DNA of 64,000 nucleotides, taken from positions 91,639 through 155,638 of the forward strand of contig CACFTO010000003.1 of the NCBI GenBank assembly GCA_902569245.1. The letters are read 5' to 3'. The notes below the pieces were generated by a model. The model ran no database searches, had not been told where the DNA came from, and saw only the letters and a program-made list of their open reading frames with translations. The translations under genes and the position numbers were made by a program. Source of the stretch: an uncultured Pelagibacteraceae bacterium (GTDB taxonomy: Bacteria > Pseudomonadota > Alphaproteobacteria > Pelagibacterales > Pelagibacteraceae). Below are positions 45,462 to 55,638 of the stretch, in pieces (the stretch's first letter is position 1; every line of letters begins with the position of its first letter).

Positions 45462-47073
45462 TAAAAGATTTTGCAGCTTTAATAAATGAAGAGAATAAAG
45501 GATGAGGATTTAAAGGTCTAGATTTAAATTCTGGATGAAATTGAACTCCAATAAACCACGGATGATTTTTAAGTTCAATAATTTCAGGTAATTGATTATC
45601 AGGAGAATTTCCTGAAAACATCAAACCTTTTTTTTCAAATTTCTTCATTAAATTTGTATTGACCTCATATCTATGCCTGTGTCTCTCTTTAATCATATTA
45701 GACTTATATATGTTTTTTATGGCAGAATTATTTCTTAGTTTAGCTTCATAAATACCTAGTCTCATTGTTCCTCCAAGATTTTTATCTGTACCTTTTATGA
45801 TGTTTCCATCTTTGTTCCATTCATTAATTAATCCTATTATGGGAAAACAATTTTTATCAAATTCACTAGAGCCAGCTTTTTTAATTTTTAAAATATTTCT
45901 TGCAAACTCAATCATTGCCATTTGCATTCCAAAACAAATACCTAGAAAAGGTATTTTCCTCTCTCTAGCATATTTAATTGCCTCAATTTTTCCCTCTGTT
46001 CCCCTCTTACCAAATCCCCCAGGTATCAATATTCCTGATACATTTTTTAATTTTGATTTAATTTCTTTTGATCTAAGTTTATCAGACTCAATTCTTACTA
46101 AGTTAACTTTAACTTTGTTTGAAATTCCACCATGCGTGAGTGCTTCATCAAGTGATTTATATGCATCTTTTAAGTTTACATATTTGCCAATGATAGCAAT
46201 ATTTACTGTTCTTTTTGTTTTTAAAACTATATTTGTAATTTTTTTCCAAGGTAGCAAGTTTGGTCTTTTTCTAGATTTTATTTTAAAGAATTTTAAAACC
46301 TGCTTATCTAATTTTTGATTAAAGAAACTTATTGGGGCTTCATAAATAGTTTTTACATCAACCGTTTCTATAACATTAGCAATGTCAACATTACAAAATA
46401 AGGATATTTTTCTTCTTTGGTCTAAAGGGATAGACTGTTGAGATCTACAGATCACTATATCAGGCTGAATTCCTATACTTCTTAATTCTTTCACTGAATG
46501 TTGTGTTGGCTTTGTTTTAATTTCATCTGAAGATTTTAAAAAAGGAACGAATGTTAAATGTATAAATAATGATTTTGATCTTCCATTATCATTTGAAAAC
46601 TGTCTTATAGCTTCTAAAAATGGTAAACTCTCAATATCACCAACTGTTCCTCCAATTTCACAAATTACAAAATCTTCATTTGTTATATCTTTTTTTATAA
46701 ACTCTTTAATTCTATCTGTAACATGTGGTATTACTTGAACTGTTTTTCCTAGATAACCACCTCTTCTTTCTTTTTTTATTATGTCGCTGTATATTCTGCC
46801 TGTTGTTATGTTGTCAGATTGTTTGGCTGAAATATCTGTAAATCTTTCATAATGTCCTAAATCTAAATCAGTTTCAGCTCCATCGTCAGTTACAAAAACC
46901 TCACCATGTTGAAAAGGACTCATTGTTCCTGGATCTACATTTAAATATGGATCCATCTTTCTTATTCTTACCTTAAATCCTTGTGATCTGAGCAAGTATC
47001 CAAGCGAAGCAGATGATAAACCTTTACCAAGTGATGAAACCACGCCGCCAGTGACAAATATATATCGCGCCAT
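45451..47073 (-). CDS. pyrG: CTP synthase
   Basis: A 540-residue two-domain enzyme. Synthetase domain begins [21 protein letters not shown] and has [15 protein letters not shown]; the C-terminal glutaminase has [23 protein letters not shown] with the catalytic Cys and [12 protein letters not shown]. Converts UTP to CTP. In canonical place between secG and kdsA. Confidence 0.97.
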   Translation of the reverse strand: MARYIFVTGGVVSSLGKGLSSASLGYLLRSQGFKVRIRKMDPYLNVDPGTMSPFQHGEVFVTDDGAETDLDLGHYERFTDISAKQSDNITTGRIYSDIIKKERRGGYLGKTVQVIPHVTDRIKEFIKKDITNEDFVICEIGGTVGDIESLPFLEAIRQFSNDNGRSKSLFIHLTFVPFLKSSDEIKTKPTQHSVKELRSIGIQPDIVICRSQQSIPLDQRRKISLFCNVDIANVIETVDVKTIYEAPISFFNQKLDKQVLKFFKIKSRKRPNLLPWKKITNIVLKTKRTVNIAIIGKYVNLKDAYKSLDEALTHGGISNKVKVNLVRIESDKLRSKEIKSKLKNVSGILIPGGFGKRGTEGKIEAIKYARERKIPFLGICFGMQMAMIEFARNILKIKKAGSSEFDKNCFPIIGLINEWNKDGNIIKGTDKNLGGTMRLGIYEAKLRNNSAIKNIYKSNMIKERHRHRYEVNTNLMKKFEKKGLMFSGNSPDNQLPEIIELKNHPWFIGVQFHPEFKSRPLNPHPLFSSFIKAAKSFNGK

Positions 47074-47113
47074 GGAATTATGTTATAGCCAATGATTTGT
47101 AAAAATAAAAGTA

Positions 47114-47416
47114 TTAATTATTATTTTCTGGTAATTTAGGAGCATCATCTGCATTTTCTTCTATTTTATCAATTACAGAAGTGTTTGAAGGAAGATCTCC
47201 TCGTGAAATAATAGTTAACCCTAGACTGCAAATTATGAATAATGTTGCAACAACAGCTGTTGCTTTTGTCATAAAATTGCCAGCAGACCTTGAAAACATA
47301 AAGTTATCTTGAGATACTCCAATACCCAAGGCTCCACCTTCAGATTTTTGGAACAAAACCAGCAATACTAGAATTGCGGCCAATATTATATTTATAATTA
47401 AAAGTATGTTTTCCAC
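47114..47416 (-). CDS. secG: Preprotein translocase subunit SecG
   Basis: A 100-residue protein with two spans and the core VLLVLFQKSEGGALGIGVSQDNFMFSRSAGNFMTKATAV, characteristic of SecG. It aids SecYEG export. It lies 5 bases from tpiA and 40 from pyrG. Confidence 0.9.
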   Translation of the reverse strand: MENILLIINIILAAILVLLVLFQKSEGGALGIGVSQDNFMFSRSAGNFMTKATAVVATLFIICSLGLTIISRGDLPSNTSVIDKIEENADDAPKLPENNN

Positions 47417-47421
47417 GACGC

Positions 47422-48168
47422 CTAATTAATTGATTTTTTCATTATATCAATAAATATTTTTTCATTAGTTGATGCTCCACCAATCAAAAAACCATCAATA
47501 TTATCGATTCTCATTAAATTTTTTATATTTTTTGGGTTTACGGAGCCTCCATATAAAATCTTAGATTTTGTAAATTTTTTTGAAATCTTTAAGGTGTTTC
47601 TTATAAATCTAATATTTTTTTTTAAATCATTTTCAGTAGGAATAATGCCTGTACCAATTGACCAAACAGGTTCATATGCAATTATAACCTTACTTAAATT
47701 TTTTAAATTTTTTAAACCTTGAAGTAATTGTTTTCTTAAAACAAATTTTGTTTTATTTTTTTTTTTATCTATTAGTTTTTCACCAATACACAAGATAACA
47801 TTTAATTTTTCGTCTAATGCAGATTTAATTTTTGAATTAATTTTTTTATTATCATTTTCTAATCGTGTTTCTGAATGTCCAATTATAACAAACTTACCAC
47901 CTAGGTCTTTTATCATCTTTGAACTGATTGCTCCTGTGAAAGGTCCATACTTAGGTTGGACATGACAATCTTGGGCACCAATTTCAATATTTGAATTTTT
48001 AGTTTTATTTACAAAAGATTTAATCAACGTATAAGGTGGGCAATAAATAATCTTGGCTTTAAGTTTCTTTATTTTTGAATAACTTATTACTTTATTTAAC
48101 GAATTTACAGACTTAGTTGACCCAAACATCTTCCAATTAGCAATGAAATAAATATTATTATTTGTCAT
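47422..48168 (-). CDS. tpiA: Triosephosphate isomerase
   Basis: A 248-residue TIM barrel: FIANWKMFG (Lys), GAQDCH, VIIGHSETR (catalytic His), AYEPVWSIGTG (catalytic Glu) and ILYGGSVNPKN. Links glycolysis with dihydroxyacetone phosphate, the product of GlpD. Divergent from the ppiD-like gene across 61 bases. Confidence 0.96.
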   Translation of the reverse strand: MTNNNIYFIANWKMFGSTKSVNSLNKVISYSKIKKLKAKIIYCPPYTLIKSFVNKTKNSNIEIGAQDCHVQPKYGPFTGAISSKMIKDLGGKFVIIGHSETRLENDNKKINSKIKSALDEKLNVILCIGEKLIDKKKNKTKFVLRKQLLQGLKNLKNLSKVIIAYEPVWSIGTGIIPTENDLKKNIRFIRNTLKISKKFTKSKILYGGSVNPKNIKNLMRIDNIDGFLIGGASTNEKIFIDIMKKSIN

Positions 48169-48229
48169 AAAGATTAATATAATTTATATGTTTATTTTTT
48201 TTTAGATCAATAAATAAAGACTATAAAAT

Positions 48230-49651
48230 ATGATTAGTAAATTAAGAAGTTTTTCGAATTCCAAGTTAGCTGGAGTGCTTGTGGGAATTATTATAATTCC
48301 ATTTGTTTTTTGGGGTATGGGAAGTGTCTTTAGTGGTGGTAATGCTAATAACGTTGCTAAGATAAATAATGAAACAATCTCATCAAAAGATTTTACAAAT
48401 TTTATAAACGAGTCAAGACTTACAAGTGACATTATTAAAGCAAACATAGATAAAAATATTATTGAACAAATTTTATCAGAATTAGTATCTGAAAAACTAA
48501 TTGAAATGGAAATTAAAGAGCTAAATGTTTCAATATCTGAGGAATCTTTAGCAAATAAAATAAGATCTAATTCTATTTTACTTGATGATAATAAAAAATT
48601 TTCGAGAGTGAAATATGAAAAATTCCTATTAGAAAATAATCTAAGTGCTACAGCTTTTGAAAGCTCTTTAAAAAAGCAAGAACTAAAAGAAAATTTATTC
48701 AATTACATTAGTGGAGGAATTAAGTCACCTTATTTTTTAAAAAATAAAATATACATCAATGAAAATAAAAAAATTGAAATTCAATTTTTAGATTTAGATT
48801 TGGTCCATGATAAAACTGCATCAAATTTAGAGATTGAAAATTTTGTTAAAGATAATCAAGAAAATTTAAAAATAGATTTTATTGATGTAACTTATGCAAA
48901 AATAACTCCTAAAGATTTAGTTGAAATAAATGAGTTTAATGACGAGTTTTTTAGGAAAATCGATGAAATAGAAAACAAAATTTTAAATGGTTCTAATTTA
49001 AGAGAAATTAATGAAATTTATAATTTAAAGATAAATGAAATAAATAATTTAGTATTGGAAGACAATTCAGATGAAATTCTTAAGGAAATTTATTCAAGAA
49101 GAAACCAAGATAAGATACAATTAGTTGACAAGAATGATTACTATCTAATTTTTGAAATATCCAATATTCTAAAAAAAATTCCAAATAAAGCAGATCCAAA
49201 ATTTGTAGAAGTTGTTAAAAATAATGTCATACTTAAAAAAAAATTTGAATTTAATAAAAATCTTTTCGAAAAAATTGACGAAAAATCATTTAATGATGAA
49301 GAATTTATAAAATTATCAAAGAATGTAAGTAACATTAAGACTGTAACTATTAATAACCTTAATGATTATGAAGTTTTTGATCAAGATTCTTTAAATCTTT
49401 TATACACATTACCAAATGAAACTTTCTCACTAGTTACTGGACAGGAGAACAAAGTTTTTCTTACAAAAATTAAGAATATTTATTATTCAAATATGGATAA
49501 AAATACAGATATTATTAAAGAATATTCTATTAAAGCTAACAACGATATAATAAATGATGTTTATACTTCTTATGATCTGTCTTTAAATTCAAAATATAAG
49601 GTAAAAATTTTCAATCAAACAGTTGATAGAGTTAAAAATTATTTTAGATAA
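48230..49651 (+). CDS. PpiD/SurA-N-like membrane-anchored periplasmic chaperone
   Basis: A 473-residue protein. One N-terminal span (LAGVLVGIIIIPFVFWGMGSVF, about residues 13-35) is followed by a SurA-N-type helical region (VAKINNETISSKDFTNFINESR). E. coli PpiD is about 620 residues; here I cannot find a convincing parvulin motif in the later half. It likely holds newly exported proteins near SecYEG without isomerase activity. Its stop overlaps the trpE start, as in other alphaproteobacteria where ppiD precedes trp genes. Confidence 0.8.
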   Translation: MISKLRSFSNSKLAGVLVGIIIIPFVFWGMGSVFSGGNANNVAKINNETISSKDFTNFINESRLTSDIIKANIDKNIIEQILSELVSEKLIEMEIKELNVSISEESLANKIRSNSILLDDNKKFSRVKYEKFLLENNLSATAFESSLKKQELKENLFNYISGGIKSPYFLKNKIYINENKKIEIQFLDLDLVHDKTASNLEIENFVKDNQENLKIDFIDVTYAKITPKDLVEINEFNDEFFRKIDEIENKILNGSNLREINEIYNLKINEINNLVLEDNSDEILKEIYSRRNQDKIQLVDKNDYYLIFEISNILKKIPNKADPKFVEVVKNNVILKKKFEFNKNLFEKIDEKSFNDEEFIKLSKNVSNIKTVTINNLNDYEVFDQDSLNLLYTLPNETFSLVTGQENKVFLTKIKNIYYSNMDKNTDIIKEYSIKANNDIINDVYTSYDLSLNSKYKVKIFNQTVDRVKNYFR

Positions 49652-51108
49652 TGTTGAACATCAGTCTAAAATTATTCAAACAAAATCACAAAAAAAAAAT
49701 AAATCAAATTCTTTACCATTCGATAAAATCAAATGGAATTAATGAAATAGAAAATTTAATTAATAACTTTTTAAATGTAAGAAATAGTTTTATATTTGAG
49801 TCTGTTGAAAAGGGTTTCATAAAAGGTAGATATACGATATTTGGTAAAAATCCTGATAAGATTTGGGAGTTTGATAATAATAATTGTGTTTTGAATTATG
49901 AAAATAAAAGAAAGAAATTAAGAGGAACACCAAAAGAAAATATAGAAAAAATAATAGAAAATTTTAATTTTAAAATACCTGGTGAATTACCACCAATTAG
50001 CTCAATTATATCAGGTTATTTCTCTTATGATACAATACGATATATTGAGAAAATACCCAATAGTACAAAAAATGATCTTAAAATTCCTGATGCAAGAATT
50101 TTGAGACCAAAAAATCTTGTAGTTTTTGATAATGCAGAAAAAAAATTATTTTTTATAGTTAACTGTTTTTTAGACGAAAAAATTAAAAATTATCAAGTTA
50201 AGTATGAACAAATACAAAAGGAAATAGAAGAAATGATTTTTTTAGCAAACTATAGTTACAAGATAAATCAGTCAAAAACAAAGATTGCCAAACCAAAAAT
50301 TAAATCAAATATCTCAAAAAAGAAATTTCTTAGCAATGTTTCTAAAGCTAAAAATTACATTAAAATTGGAGATATTTTTCAAGTTGTTCTAAGCCAAAGG
50401 TTCGAAACTGATCTTAGAAAAGAACCTCTCGATATTTATAAAAAATTGAGAATTACTAACCCTTCCCCTTTCATGTATTTTTTTAATTTTGAAGATTTTC
50501 AAATTATAGGTGCAAGCCCTGAAATACTTGTAAGGCTTAGGGATAATAAAATAACTATTAGACCTATTGCTGGCACAAGACCTAGAGGTAGAAATAAAAA
50601 AGAAGATAAATTTTATGAAATGGATCTTTTAAAAGATAAAAAAGAGCTTTCTGAACACTTAATGCTTCTTGACCTTGGAAGAAATGATACTGGAAAAGTT
50701 TCTAAAATTAATTCTGTTAAAGTAACCGAAAGTTTTAAGATAGAGCGATATTCACATGTAATGCACATAGTCTCAAATGTTGAAGGTGTATTTAATAAAA
50801 AATTCGGTAAATTTGATACATTACTAGCTGGTTTTCCTGCTGGAACAGTATCAGGTGCACCTAAAATAAGAGCCATGGAGATTATAGATGAATTAGAAAC
50901 GACTAGAAGAAAAGTTTATGCTGGTGGTATAGGTTATTTTTCTGCAAATGGTGATTTTGATACTTGCATCGCACTTAGAACAGCAATTTCAAAAAATAAA
51001 AAATTTTACGTACAGTCAGGCGCAGGAATAGTTGCAGACAGTAAACCTATTAATGAATTTAATGAAACAGTTAATAAAGCAAAAGCTCTAATAAAGGCTT
51101 TGGAATAA
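49651..51108 (+). CDS. trpE: Anthranilate synthase component I
   Basis: A 485-residue chorismate-binding enzyme. Signatures: IFQVVLSQRFETD, NPSPFMYFFNF, GASPEILVRL, RPIAGTRPRG, ELSEHLMLLDLGRND, MHIVSNVEG, FPAGTVSGAPKIRAMEIIDELE and YVQSGAGIVADSKP. Makes anthranilate with TrpG. Codes overlap the ppiD-like stop by 1 base; no trp leader or attenuator could exist in that overlap. Confidence 0.95.
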   Translation: MLNISLKLFKQNHKKKINQILYHSIKSNGINEIENLINNFLNVRNSFIFESVEKGFIKGRYTIFGKNPDKIWEFDNNNCVLNYENKRKKLRGTPKENIEKIIENFNFKIPGELPPISSIISGYFSYDTIRYIEKIPNSTKNDLKIPDARILRPKNLVVFDNAEKKLFFIVNCFLDEKIKNYQVKYEQIQKEIEEMIFLANYSYKINQSKTKIAKPKIKSNISKKKFLSNVSKAKNYIKIGDIFQVVLSQRFETDLRKEPLDIYKKLRITNPSPFMYFFNFEDFQIIGASPEILVRLRDNKITIRPIAGTRPRGRNKKEDKFYEMDLLKDKKELSEHLMLLDLGRNDTGKVSKINSVKVTESFKIERYSHVMHIVSNVEGVFNKKFGKFDTLLAGFPAGTVSGAPKIRAMEIIDELETTRRKVYAGGIGYFSANGDFDTCIALRTAISKNKKFYVQSGAGIVADSKPINEFNETVNKAKALIKALE

Positions 51109-51113
51109 AAAAG

Positions 51114-51677
51114 ATGAAAATAATTCTAATCGATAATTATGATAGTTTTACATTCAATTTATATCACTATCTTTCATCCTTTTCTAAAGTAGATGTTTTA
51201 AGAAATGATAAAGTAGATCATCATTATATTTTAAAAAAAGGGTACAATAAAATTGTAATATCGCCAGGTCCTGGAAATCCTAATCAATCTGGAAATTGTT
51301 TAAAGATAGTAAAAAATTTGTATAAAAAAATGCCAATACTTGGTGTTTGTTTGGGACATCAAATTATTGGTCAGATATTTGGTTCTAAAATTATTCAAGC
51401 TAAAGAACTTGTGCATGGAAAAACAAGCAATATTATAAATATGAAAATTGGTATTTTAAATAATTTACCAAAAAGTTTCTCAGCTACTAGATATCATAGT
51501 TTGGTAATTGATAGAAAATCCTTATCTGATGATTTAAAAATTACATCTACTTTATCCGATGGGACAATCATGGGTGTTATGCATAAGAAATATAAAATTC
51601 ATGGAGTTCAGTTTCATCCTGAAAGTATAAAAACAAAATATGGTTTTAAAATTTTAGAGAACTTTGTAAAAGAGTAA
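51114..51677 (+). CDS. trpG: Anthranilate synthase glutaminase component II
   Basis: A 187-residue class I glutamine amidotransferase: LIDNYDSFTFNLYHYL, ISPGPGNP, LGVCLGHQIIGQ with the catalytic Cys, and GVQFHPESIKT with the catalytic His. Supplies ammonia to TrpE; could also serve aminodeoxychorismate synthase. Confidence 0.94.
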   Translation: MKIILIDNYDSFTFNLYHYLSSFSKVDVLRNDKVDHHYILKKGYNKIVISPGPGNPNQSGNCLKIVKNLYKKMPILGVCLGHQIIGQIFGSKIIQAKELVHGKTSNIINMKIGILNNLPKSFSATRYHSLVIDRKSLSDDLKITSTLSDGTIMGVMHKKYKIHGVQFHPESIKTKYGFKILENFVKE

Positions 51678-51679
51678 AA

Positions 51680-52672
51680 ATGGATCAATTTTTAAAAAAA
51701 CTCAGAAACAAAATAAATTTAAGTTTTGATGAAAGTAAAATTGCATTTAAGATCTTAATGAATGGTGAGTCTAGTGATCAACAAATTTACGATTTTTTAA
51801 CTTTATTATCGGACAAAGGTGAAGTTTCGGATGAAATAGCCGGAGGTGTATACATATTAAGAGATAAGTCAAAAAGAGTAAAAGTTGAAGATTGTATTGA
51901 TACTTGTGGTACTGGTGGAGATGGAAAAGATACTCTAAATATTTCAACTGCATCAGCATTATTATTAGCAAGTATGGGTATTAAAGTTGCAAAGCATGGA
52001 AATAAAGCAGTTTCGTCAAAGTGCGGTTCAGCTGACGTTCTTGAAGCCTTAAATATAAATATTAATCTAGAACCAAATCAAATCGAAGAGCAAATTAAAA
52101 ATAACAATTTTGGCTTCATGTTTGCTCCAAATTACCACTCGGCAATGAAATATGTTGGTCCAACCAGGAAAAAAATAGGAAAAAGGACCATTTTTAATAT
52201 GATAGGTCCATTAAGTAGCCCAGCGCTTGTTGAAAGGCAGGTAATTGGTGTTTTTGATAATAAGCTGTTAAAAGTTTTTGCAAATGCACTAAAAAATCTA
52301 AATTTAAAATTTGCATGGATTGTAAATAGTGAGGATGGTCTAGATGAAATATCACCTTACGCTAAAACTAATGTTGTGCAACTGAAAAATAATGAAATAT
52401 CTGAGTTTTTAATTGATCCAAATGAGTTAAATGTTAATGCTGACAAATTTGAAAATTTAGTAGGATATGATGCTAAATTTAATTCAGATAAAATTTTAAA
52501 TATTTTTCAAGGGGAAGATAATGATTTTTCAAAAGCAGTATGTCTAAATGCTGCAGCAGGATTAATAGTTTCTGAGAAATATGATGATTTTAAAATTGCT
52601 TATAATTATACCAGAGGATTTATTAAATCTGGAGCTGCATTCAAATATTTAAAAAATATACAGAATGTCTGA
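51680..52672 (+). CDS. trpD: Anthranilate phosphoribosyltransferase
   Basis: A 330-residue enzyme: DTCGTGGDGKDTLNISTASALLLA, KHGNKAVSSKCGSADVLEAL, FAPNYHSAMKYVGPTRKKIGKRTIFNMIGPLSSPA match family motifs. Adds phosphoribose to anthranilate. Overlaps trpC by 8 bases. Confidence 0.96.
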   Translation: MDQFLKKLRNKINLSFDESKIAFKILMNGESSDQQIYDFLTLLSDKGEVSDEIAGGVYILRDKSKRVKVEDCIDTCGTGGDGKDTLNISTASALLLASMGIKVAKHGNKAVSSKCGSADVLEALNININLEPNQIEEQIKNNNFGFMFAPNYHSAMKYVGPTRKKIGKRTIFNMIGPLSSPALVERQVIGVFDNKLLKVFANALKNLNLKFAWIVNSEDGLDEISPYAKTNVVQLKNNEISEFLIDPNELNVNADKFENLVGYDAKFNSDKILNIFQGEDNDFSKAVCLNAAAGLIVSEKYDDFKIAYNYTRGFIKSGAAFKYLKNIQNV

Positions 52673-53456
52673 AAATATTCTTCAAAAAATAATTGATCAA
52701 AAAAGGATTAAAATTGAAAAATTAAAAAGTGAAATTGATATTAAGAGCTTGATTGAGTCAATTTATGAAAAAGATGTTTTTTTTGATTTTAAGAAAAAAA
52801 TACAAACTAATAACTCAGAAAATAAGATATCCGTAATTGCTGAAATAAAAAAAGCCAGTCCATCTGCAGGTATTTTGATAGATGATTACGACCCAGTAAA
52901 AATTGCAAATATATATAACTCTAAGAACGTTACTTGTTTGTCTGTATTAACTGAGGAAGACTTTTTTTTAGGAAATTTATCTCATATTTCTGAAATTAAA
53001 AAAAAAATTGAATTACCTATTCTTTGTAAAGATTTTTTTGTTGATAAATTTCAAGTACCTTTGGCAAAAAGTTATGGTGCTGATGCAGTCCTGATTATAT
53101 TAGCTGGTATTTCTGAAAAAACTGCAGATGAAATTTACGAGGAAGCTTTAAAACATAATATGAGTGTAATTGTTGAAGTTCATACTGTTGAGGAGGCAGA
53201 AAAATCAGCAAAATATCCTGATGCTTTAATTGGAATAAATAACCGAAACCTAAAAACTCTTAAAACTGAGATAAATACAACTTATGATATATATAATGTT
53301 GTATCAAACCACTCTTCACCTCTAATTTCTGAGAGTGGTCTAAAAACAAAAGATGAATTGATTGAAATAAAAAACAGGACCTCTATCAGCACTTTTTTAA
53401 TTGGTGAATCACTTTTAAAAGATTTGAAAAATAATAATATTTTTTCTCTTTTATAG
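52665..53456 (+). CDS. trpC: Indole-3-glycerol-phosphate synthase
   Basis: A 263-residue TIM barrel: VIAEIKKASPSAGIL (Lys), LSVLTEEDFFLG, PILCKDFFVDKFQ, VEVHTVEEAEKS, IGINNRNLKT and LISESGLKTKDE. Next step of tryptophan synthesis. trpF, trpB and trpA are not in the window. Followed by the lexA control region. Confidence 0.95.
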   Translation: MSENILQKIIDQKRIKIEKLKSEIDIKSLIESIYEKDVFFDFKKKIQTNNSENKISVIAEIKKASPSAGILIDDYDPVKIANIYNSKNVTCLSVLTEEDFFLGNLSHISEIKKKIELPILCKDFFVDKFQVPLAKSYGADAVLIILAGISEKTADEIYEEALKHNMSVIVEVHTVEEAEKSAKYPDALIGINNRNLKTLKTEINTTYDIYNVVSNHSSPLISESGLKTKDELIEIKNRTSISTFLIGESLLKDLKNNNIFSLL

Positions 53457-53503
53457 AAATTTTCCTCAATTTTTATAGCTTTTTAGCTGTTGTATAAATT
53501 AAG

Positions 53504-53518
53504 GAACTTTTATAGAAC
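53504..53518 (+). promoter_or_regulatory. LexA (SOS) box upstream of lexA
   Basis: GAAC-TTTTATA-GAAC at 53504-53518 reads GTTC-N7-GTTC on the other strand, the alphaproteobacterial LexA site, 22 bases before the lexA ATG. Indicates autoregulation. Confidence 0.82.
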
Positions 53519-53540
53519 ATTGATGTACTTAATTTGTTCT

Positions 53541-54224
53541 ATGTTAACTAAAAAACAAAAAAACCTACTTCTCTTTATCAACAAAAAGTTGAGATCTACA
53601 GGTGTGTCCCCTTCATATGAGGAAATGAAGGAATCATTAAATTTAAAATCAAAATCTGGAATTCATAGACTTATTAGTGCATTAGAAGAAAGAGGCTTTA
53701 TTAAAAGATTAGCCCACAAGGCTAGAGCATTAGAAGTAATTAAGTTACCCGAAACAGCATCTGCAAACGATATTTATAATAGTTTTTCTCCAAGCGTTAT
53801 TAAGGGAGGATTAGATGACGAAAATTTAAATAATTCTAACGATACAGAAGTCCCTGTGCTAGGAAAAATCGCTGCAGGAACTCCAGTTGAAGCTATACAG
53901 AATGAAGTTTCAAGAATTCCACTACCAGCAAATATTGAAAAAGATGGAGAATTTTTTGGTTTAAAGGTTCAAGGAGACTCCATGATTGAAGCTGGAATTA
54001 ATGATGGTGATACTGTTATTTTTAAAAAAGCAGATACTGCAGATAATGGAAAAATCGTAGTAGCTTTGATTGATGATCATGAGGCTATGTTGAAAAGAAT
54101 TAGAAGAAAAGGTAAAACTGTTGCATTAGAAAGTGCAAACAGAAATTACGAAACAAAAATTTTTGGTCCAGATAGAGTGAAAGTTCAAGGTATTCTTGTA
54201 TCTTTATATAGAAACTTTCAGTAA
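53541..54224 (+). CDS. lexA: SOS repressor LexA
   Basis: A 227-residue repressor from the ATG at 53541; an upstream start at 53490 would read through the SOS box. N-terminal winged helix ([48 protein letters not shown]). The Ala112-Gly113 self-cleavage site is in [11 protein letters not shown]; catalytic Ser147 in QGDSMIEAG and Lys185 in AMLKRIRR. Controls DNA damage response, in place between trpC and gltX. Confidence 0.94.
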   Translation: MLTKKQKNLLLFINKKLRSTGVSPSYEEMKESLNLKSKSGIHRLISALEERGFIKRLAHKARALEVIKLPETASANDIYNSFSPSVIKGGLDDENLNNSNDTEVPVLGKIAAGTPVEAIQNEVSRIPLPANIEKDGEFFGLKVQGDSMIEAGINDGDTVIFKKADTADNGKIVVALIDDHEAMLKRIRRKGKTVALESANRNYETKIFGPDRVKVQGILVSLYRNFQ

Positions 54225-54243
54225 AATAGTCTAAATAAATTCC

Positions 54244-55638
54244 ATGAAAAAAGTAGCAACTAGATTTGCTCCTTCTCCTACCGGTCCTCTTCACATTGGT
54301 GGGATAAGAACAGCTCTATTTAATTGGTTATATTCAAAAAATAAATCAGGTAAATTTTATTTAAGGATAGAAGATACTGATAAAGAAAGATCTAAGGAAG
54401 AACATAAAATTCAAATTATTAACTCTCTAAAATGGATGGGAATTGAACATGATGATGAAGAGTATATTCAATCAAAAATGATTAATGAACATATAAGTAT
54501 TGCTAAAAGATTATTAGCAAATGGAAATGCTTATAAATGCTATTGTAGTGCAGATGAAATAGAGGAACAGAAGAAAAGAGCTAAACAAAAAAAAATTCCT
54601 TATGTGTATAATCGAAAATGGCGAGATATTTCTGAAGATCAAGCGCCGAAGGATATAAAACCAGTTATAAGATTTAAAAGTAAAATAGAAGGTACTTATA
54701 TATTAAAAGACTTGGTTCAAGGAAATGTAGAGATTGAAAATAATTCTATTGAAGATTTTGTTATTTTAAGAAATGACGGAACACCAACATATAATTTATC
54801 TGCGTCAGTTGATGATCATAATATGGAAATGACACATATTATAAGAGGAGATGACCATAAAATTAATACTTTTAAACAAATACAGATATATGAGGCGCTA
54901 GGATGGGAAATTCCACAATTTGCTCATATACCTCTTATTCATACAATAGATGGTAAGAAGCTATCAAAAAGAGATAATGCCTCAACATTAGACGATTACT
55001 CAAAAATTGGAATTCTTCCTGAGTCACTAAGAAATTACCTTCTAAGGTTAGGATGGTCCTATAAAGACAAGGAAATTTTTAACTTAGATGAAAGTATAAA
55101 ATTTTTTAACCTACAAGGAATAGGTAAATCACCTTCAAAACTTGATATGAGCAGAATTCTTTCTATGAATGAATATTACATTAAAAATAGTGAAGAAAGT
55201 ATTTTGTACAAAAAATTAAAAGAGTATTGTGAGATGTACAAAGATAAAATTAAAGAGGAAAAAGAAAATACAATAAAGAATTCATTATCGTTTTTAAAAA
55301 ATAAAGCGAAAACTCTTGAGGATATTTATAATAATTCTAAATACATATTAAATGATAAAGTTATTTTTAATGACAATGATAAAAAACTGATAAACGATGA
55401 AGCAAAAAAAATAATACATTTATTTGAAGAAAAGATTTCAGAATTAGAAGTTTTTGATAGAGAAAATTTAGAACAAATCGTAAATGGTTTAATAAAATTA
55501 AATAATACAAATTTTAAGAGTGTTGGGCAGCCATTACGAATAATGTTAACTGGATCTAAATTTGGTCCAGGAATATATGATATAATATTATCTCTTGGAA
55601 AAAATGAGGTAATAAAAAGATTAAGAAATATAGGATAA
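54244..55638 (+). CDS. gltX: Glutamyl-tRNA synthetase
   Basis: A 464-residue class I synthetase: RFAPSPTGPLHIGGIRTALFNWLYSK, YCYCSADE-like zinc-site region YKCYCSADEIEEQ, HIIRGDDHKINTFKQIQIYEAL and DGKKLSKRDNA. Charges tRNA-Glu, perhaps also tRNA-Gln. Its 3' end overlaps lpxB by 18 bases, tail to tail. Confidence 0.95.
   Translation: MKKVATRFAPSPTGPLHIGGIRTALFNWLYSKNKSGKFYLRIEDTDKERSKEEHKIQIINSLKWMGIEHDDEEYIQSKMINEHISIAKRLLANGNAYKCYCSADEIEEQKKRAKQKKIPYVYNRKWRDISEDQAPKDIKPVIRFKSKIEGTYILKDLVQGNVEIENNSIEDFVILRNDGTPTYNLSASVDDHNMEMTHIIRGDDHKINTFKQIQIYEALGWEIPQFAHIPLIHTIDGKKLSKRDNASTLDDYSKIGILPESLRNYLLRLGWSYKDKEIFNLDESIKFFNLQGIGKSPSKLDMSRILSMNEYYIKNSEESILYKKLKEYCEMYKDKIKEEKENTIKNSLSFLKNKAKTLEDIYNNSKYILNDKVIFNDNDKKLINDEAKKIIHLFEEKISELEVFDRENLEQIVNGLIKLNNTNFKSVGQPLRIMLTGSKFGPGIYDIILSLGKNEVIKRLRNIG

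Noticed and set aside
45797..46318. 173-residue frame opposite pyrG
   Set aside because: Antisense shadow of a highly conserved enzyme.
48202..48702. 166-residue minus-strand frame opposite the ppiD-like gene
   Set aside because: Ser/Leu/Phe-rich shadow of the coding strand with no supporting signal.
53490..53540. Longer N-terminus for lexA
   Set aside because: It would code through the SOS box, and the normal LexA start matches 53541.
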